The position numbers and the translations under genes were made by a program. A DNA stretch of 64,000 nt, from contig NZ_JAMTCR010000002.1 in NCBI RefSeq assembly GCF_024171945.1, positions 1-64,000 on the forward strand, in the 5' to 3' direction. The stretch comes from Actinokineospora globicatena (GTDB taxonomy: Bacteria > Actinomycetota > Actinomycetes > Mycobacteriales > Pseudonocardiaceae). Below, piece by piece: positions 62,825 through 64,000 of this stretch; the first letter of the stretch is position 1, and each line of letters opens with the position of its first letter. Under the pieces are notes generated by a model that was not told where the DNA came from, did not search any database, and saw only the letters and a list, made by a program, of their open reading frames with translations.

Positions 62825-64000
62825 ATGAGCCATCCGCCTATGGGTCCGTGGCGTCCGCACGGCCCGTACCCGCCACCGATGCCGGTGGCACCGCCGCCGA
62901 TGGCATTACCGGGCTACCAGGCACCTCAGGGCTACCCCCGCACTCAGCAATACCCAGCTCCGCAGCACCCTGCTCCGCAGCACCAGTACCCGGCACAGCA
63001 ATACCCCCAGCAGCAGTACCCAGCACAGCAGTACCCGCAACAGCCGTTCTATCCACAAGGGACTTACGGCTACCCACCGGCGCCACCAAAGTCCAACACC
63101 GGCATGGTTGTCTCCCTCTGCCTGATCAGTGTGTTGCTCGCGGGGGCCGCGTTCGTCGGTTTCGTACAGCTGGCCGGTAAGCGCAACCGTTCCGACGATG
63201 TCGGCTACTCCGCCCCCACCACAGCCGCGTCGCGCACCACGACAACATCAACGACTACGACCACAACCACCCGCGCCACCACGACGAGCACTAGAACCAC
63301 CACCAGCCGCTCATCGCAGCCGACCACGACCACGCAGTCGGGTCCTAAGCCGGTCCTGGCTCTAGGCGACAACCCGTTGTTCAGCGCCACCAACGGCGTG
63401 AGCGTGGTGACGTGCAACCTCCCCGCGTGGCGCAGCGACCCCCAGTCCGCCCAGGCCTACTTCACGGCAGCGCTACCGTGCTTCGACAAGGCATGGGCGC
63501 CGGTGATGCAACGCGCGGGCCTGCCGTACTTCACCCCGAAGCTGCAGTTCCCCACCGGCAAGTCGTGGAGCAGCCCGTGTGGAGCGGCCAAGTCCACCTG
63601 GTCCGCGTTCTACTGCGGGCAAGACAGCACTATCTACATGCCTTACGAGGGGTTGCAGACCGACGTGGTCGGCAATAAGAGCGGCGCGTACCTGGCCTTG
63701 TTCGCGCACGAGTTCGGCCACCACATCCAGTCCCTGTCGGGCGTCTGGAGCGCCTACTGGGACGAGCGCTACGCGGCGGGCGACCAGACCGCGAAGGGGC
63801 TCGAACTGTCCCGGCGGGCCGAGCTGCAGGCGCAGTGCTTCGGCGGGATGTGGTTCGCCGGTGGACAGCACGGCGGCGGTTCGGTCACCGACACCGTCAT
63901 CCGGGACATGCTCGCCGACGGCTACACCCGCGGCGACTGGCGCGAAGGTGACACCCCCGACCACGGCAGCCCCCAGCACTACGGCTCCTGGCAGGAACAC
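62825..64000 (+). CDS. Membrane-anchored neutral zinc metalloprotease (YpfJ-like, partial)
   Basis: At least 392 residues are present and the gene runs off the right edge. A long Pro/Gln/Tyr-rich cytoplasmic N-terminus (repeats of QYP and PQQ, residues 10-85) precedes one TM helix (about 96-120) and a Thr/Ser-rich linker. The zinc domain then has ALFAHEFGHHIQSLSG (HExxH with H295, E296) and the family ELQAQCFGGMWFA. ATG 62825 follows GGGGGAACG. The neutral zinc metallopeptidase family (PF04228) has this layout. Substrate unknown. Confidence 0.9.
   Translation, partial: MSHPPMGPWRPHGPYPPPMPVAPPPMALPGYQAPQGYPRTQQYPAPQHPAPQHQYPAQQYPQQQYPAQQYPQQPFYPQGTYGYPPAPPKSNTGMVVSLCLISVLLAGAAFVGFVQLAGKRNRSDDVGYSAPTTAASRTTTTSTTTTTTTRATTTSTRTTTSRSSQPTTTTQSGPKPVLALGDNPLFSATNGVSVVTCNLPAWRSDPQSAQAYFTAALPCFDKAWAPVMQRAGLPYFTPKLQFPTGKSWSSPCGAAKSTWSAFYCGQDSTIYMPYEGLQTDVVGNKSGAYLALFAHEFGHHIQSLSGVWSAYWDERYAAGDQTAKGLELSRRAELQAQCFGGMWFAGGQHGGGSVTDTVIRDMLADGYTRGDWREGDTPDHGSPQHYGSWQEH

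Overview
The window is high-GC actinobacterial DNA with many GTG starts, stop-start overlaps and apparently leaderless genes. The 5' end of the 16S rRNA, an F420-dependent oxidoreductase partner gene, secA2, lprG/p55 and Hip1-like proteases point to the order Pseudonocardiales (Actinosynnema/Saccharothrix/Lentzea/Actinokineospora-like). The genus is an inference. The gene order glnA2 - Hip1-like proteases - panB - RNase H/phosphatase - zinc-ribbon protein - NIF3 - cobC-like - ptpA - SURF1 - cobD matches, from memory, the Mycobacterium tuberculosis Rv2222c-Rv2236c neighbourhood, so this is core chromosome with insertions between the conserved blocks.

Layout. 1-510: start of an rRNA operon leaving the window leftwards, with promoter and boxA leader. 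0.6-8.5 kb: a large glycosyltransferase/FkbM methyltransferase fusion, a GlnA2-type glutamine synthetase 16 bp behind an MFS transporter, a divergent GlxA-type regulator, and an unknown gene. 8.6-15.5 kb: lprG-p55, a repeat-filled gap, an acetyltransferase with an apparent frameshift, and two tandem Hip1-like lipoprotein proteases. 15.6-25.5 kb: secA2, a second repeat-rich gap, then BtuF-like protein/F420 reductase, RNB ribonuclease, nadE, proline iminopeptidase and panB. 25.6-26.8 kb: an M48 membrane protease.

26.8-35.0 kb holds a compact nine-gene operon resembling the core of a type IV secretion/conjugation machine (pilin-like small membrane protein, PrgI/VirB3-like protein, VirB4-like ATPase, TrbL/VirB6-like membrane protein, VirB8/TcpC-like protein, transglycosylase plus NlpC/P60 hydrolase). 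It has no relaxase, coupling protein or integrase. It includes a 34-codon gene joined by ATGA overlaps on both sides. 35.4-36.6 kb: rnpB, then an FMN reductase gene preceded by a predicted leaderless cysteine-responsive leader peptide. 36.8-44.3 kb: the conserved RNase H-cobD block.

44.4-52.8 kb is a complete type II Wadjet (jetABCD) plasmid-defence operon, followed by a gluconate module (gntR, gntK, gntP). 55.5-64 kb: nudC, a pair of M16 peptidase subunits, an LPXTG-type surface protein, a DUF2207 membrane protein and a partial HExxH metalloprotease.

Several long gaps carry degenerate direct repeats, and one 113-bp element with a perfect DnaA box occurs twice in inverted orientation 22 kb apart. 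These, the leader peptide, the T4SS-like operon and the microgene are the least conventional signals here.
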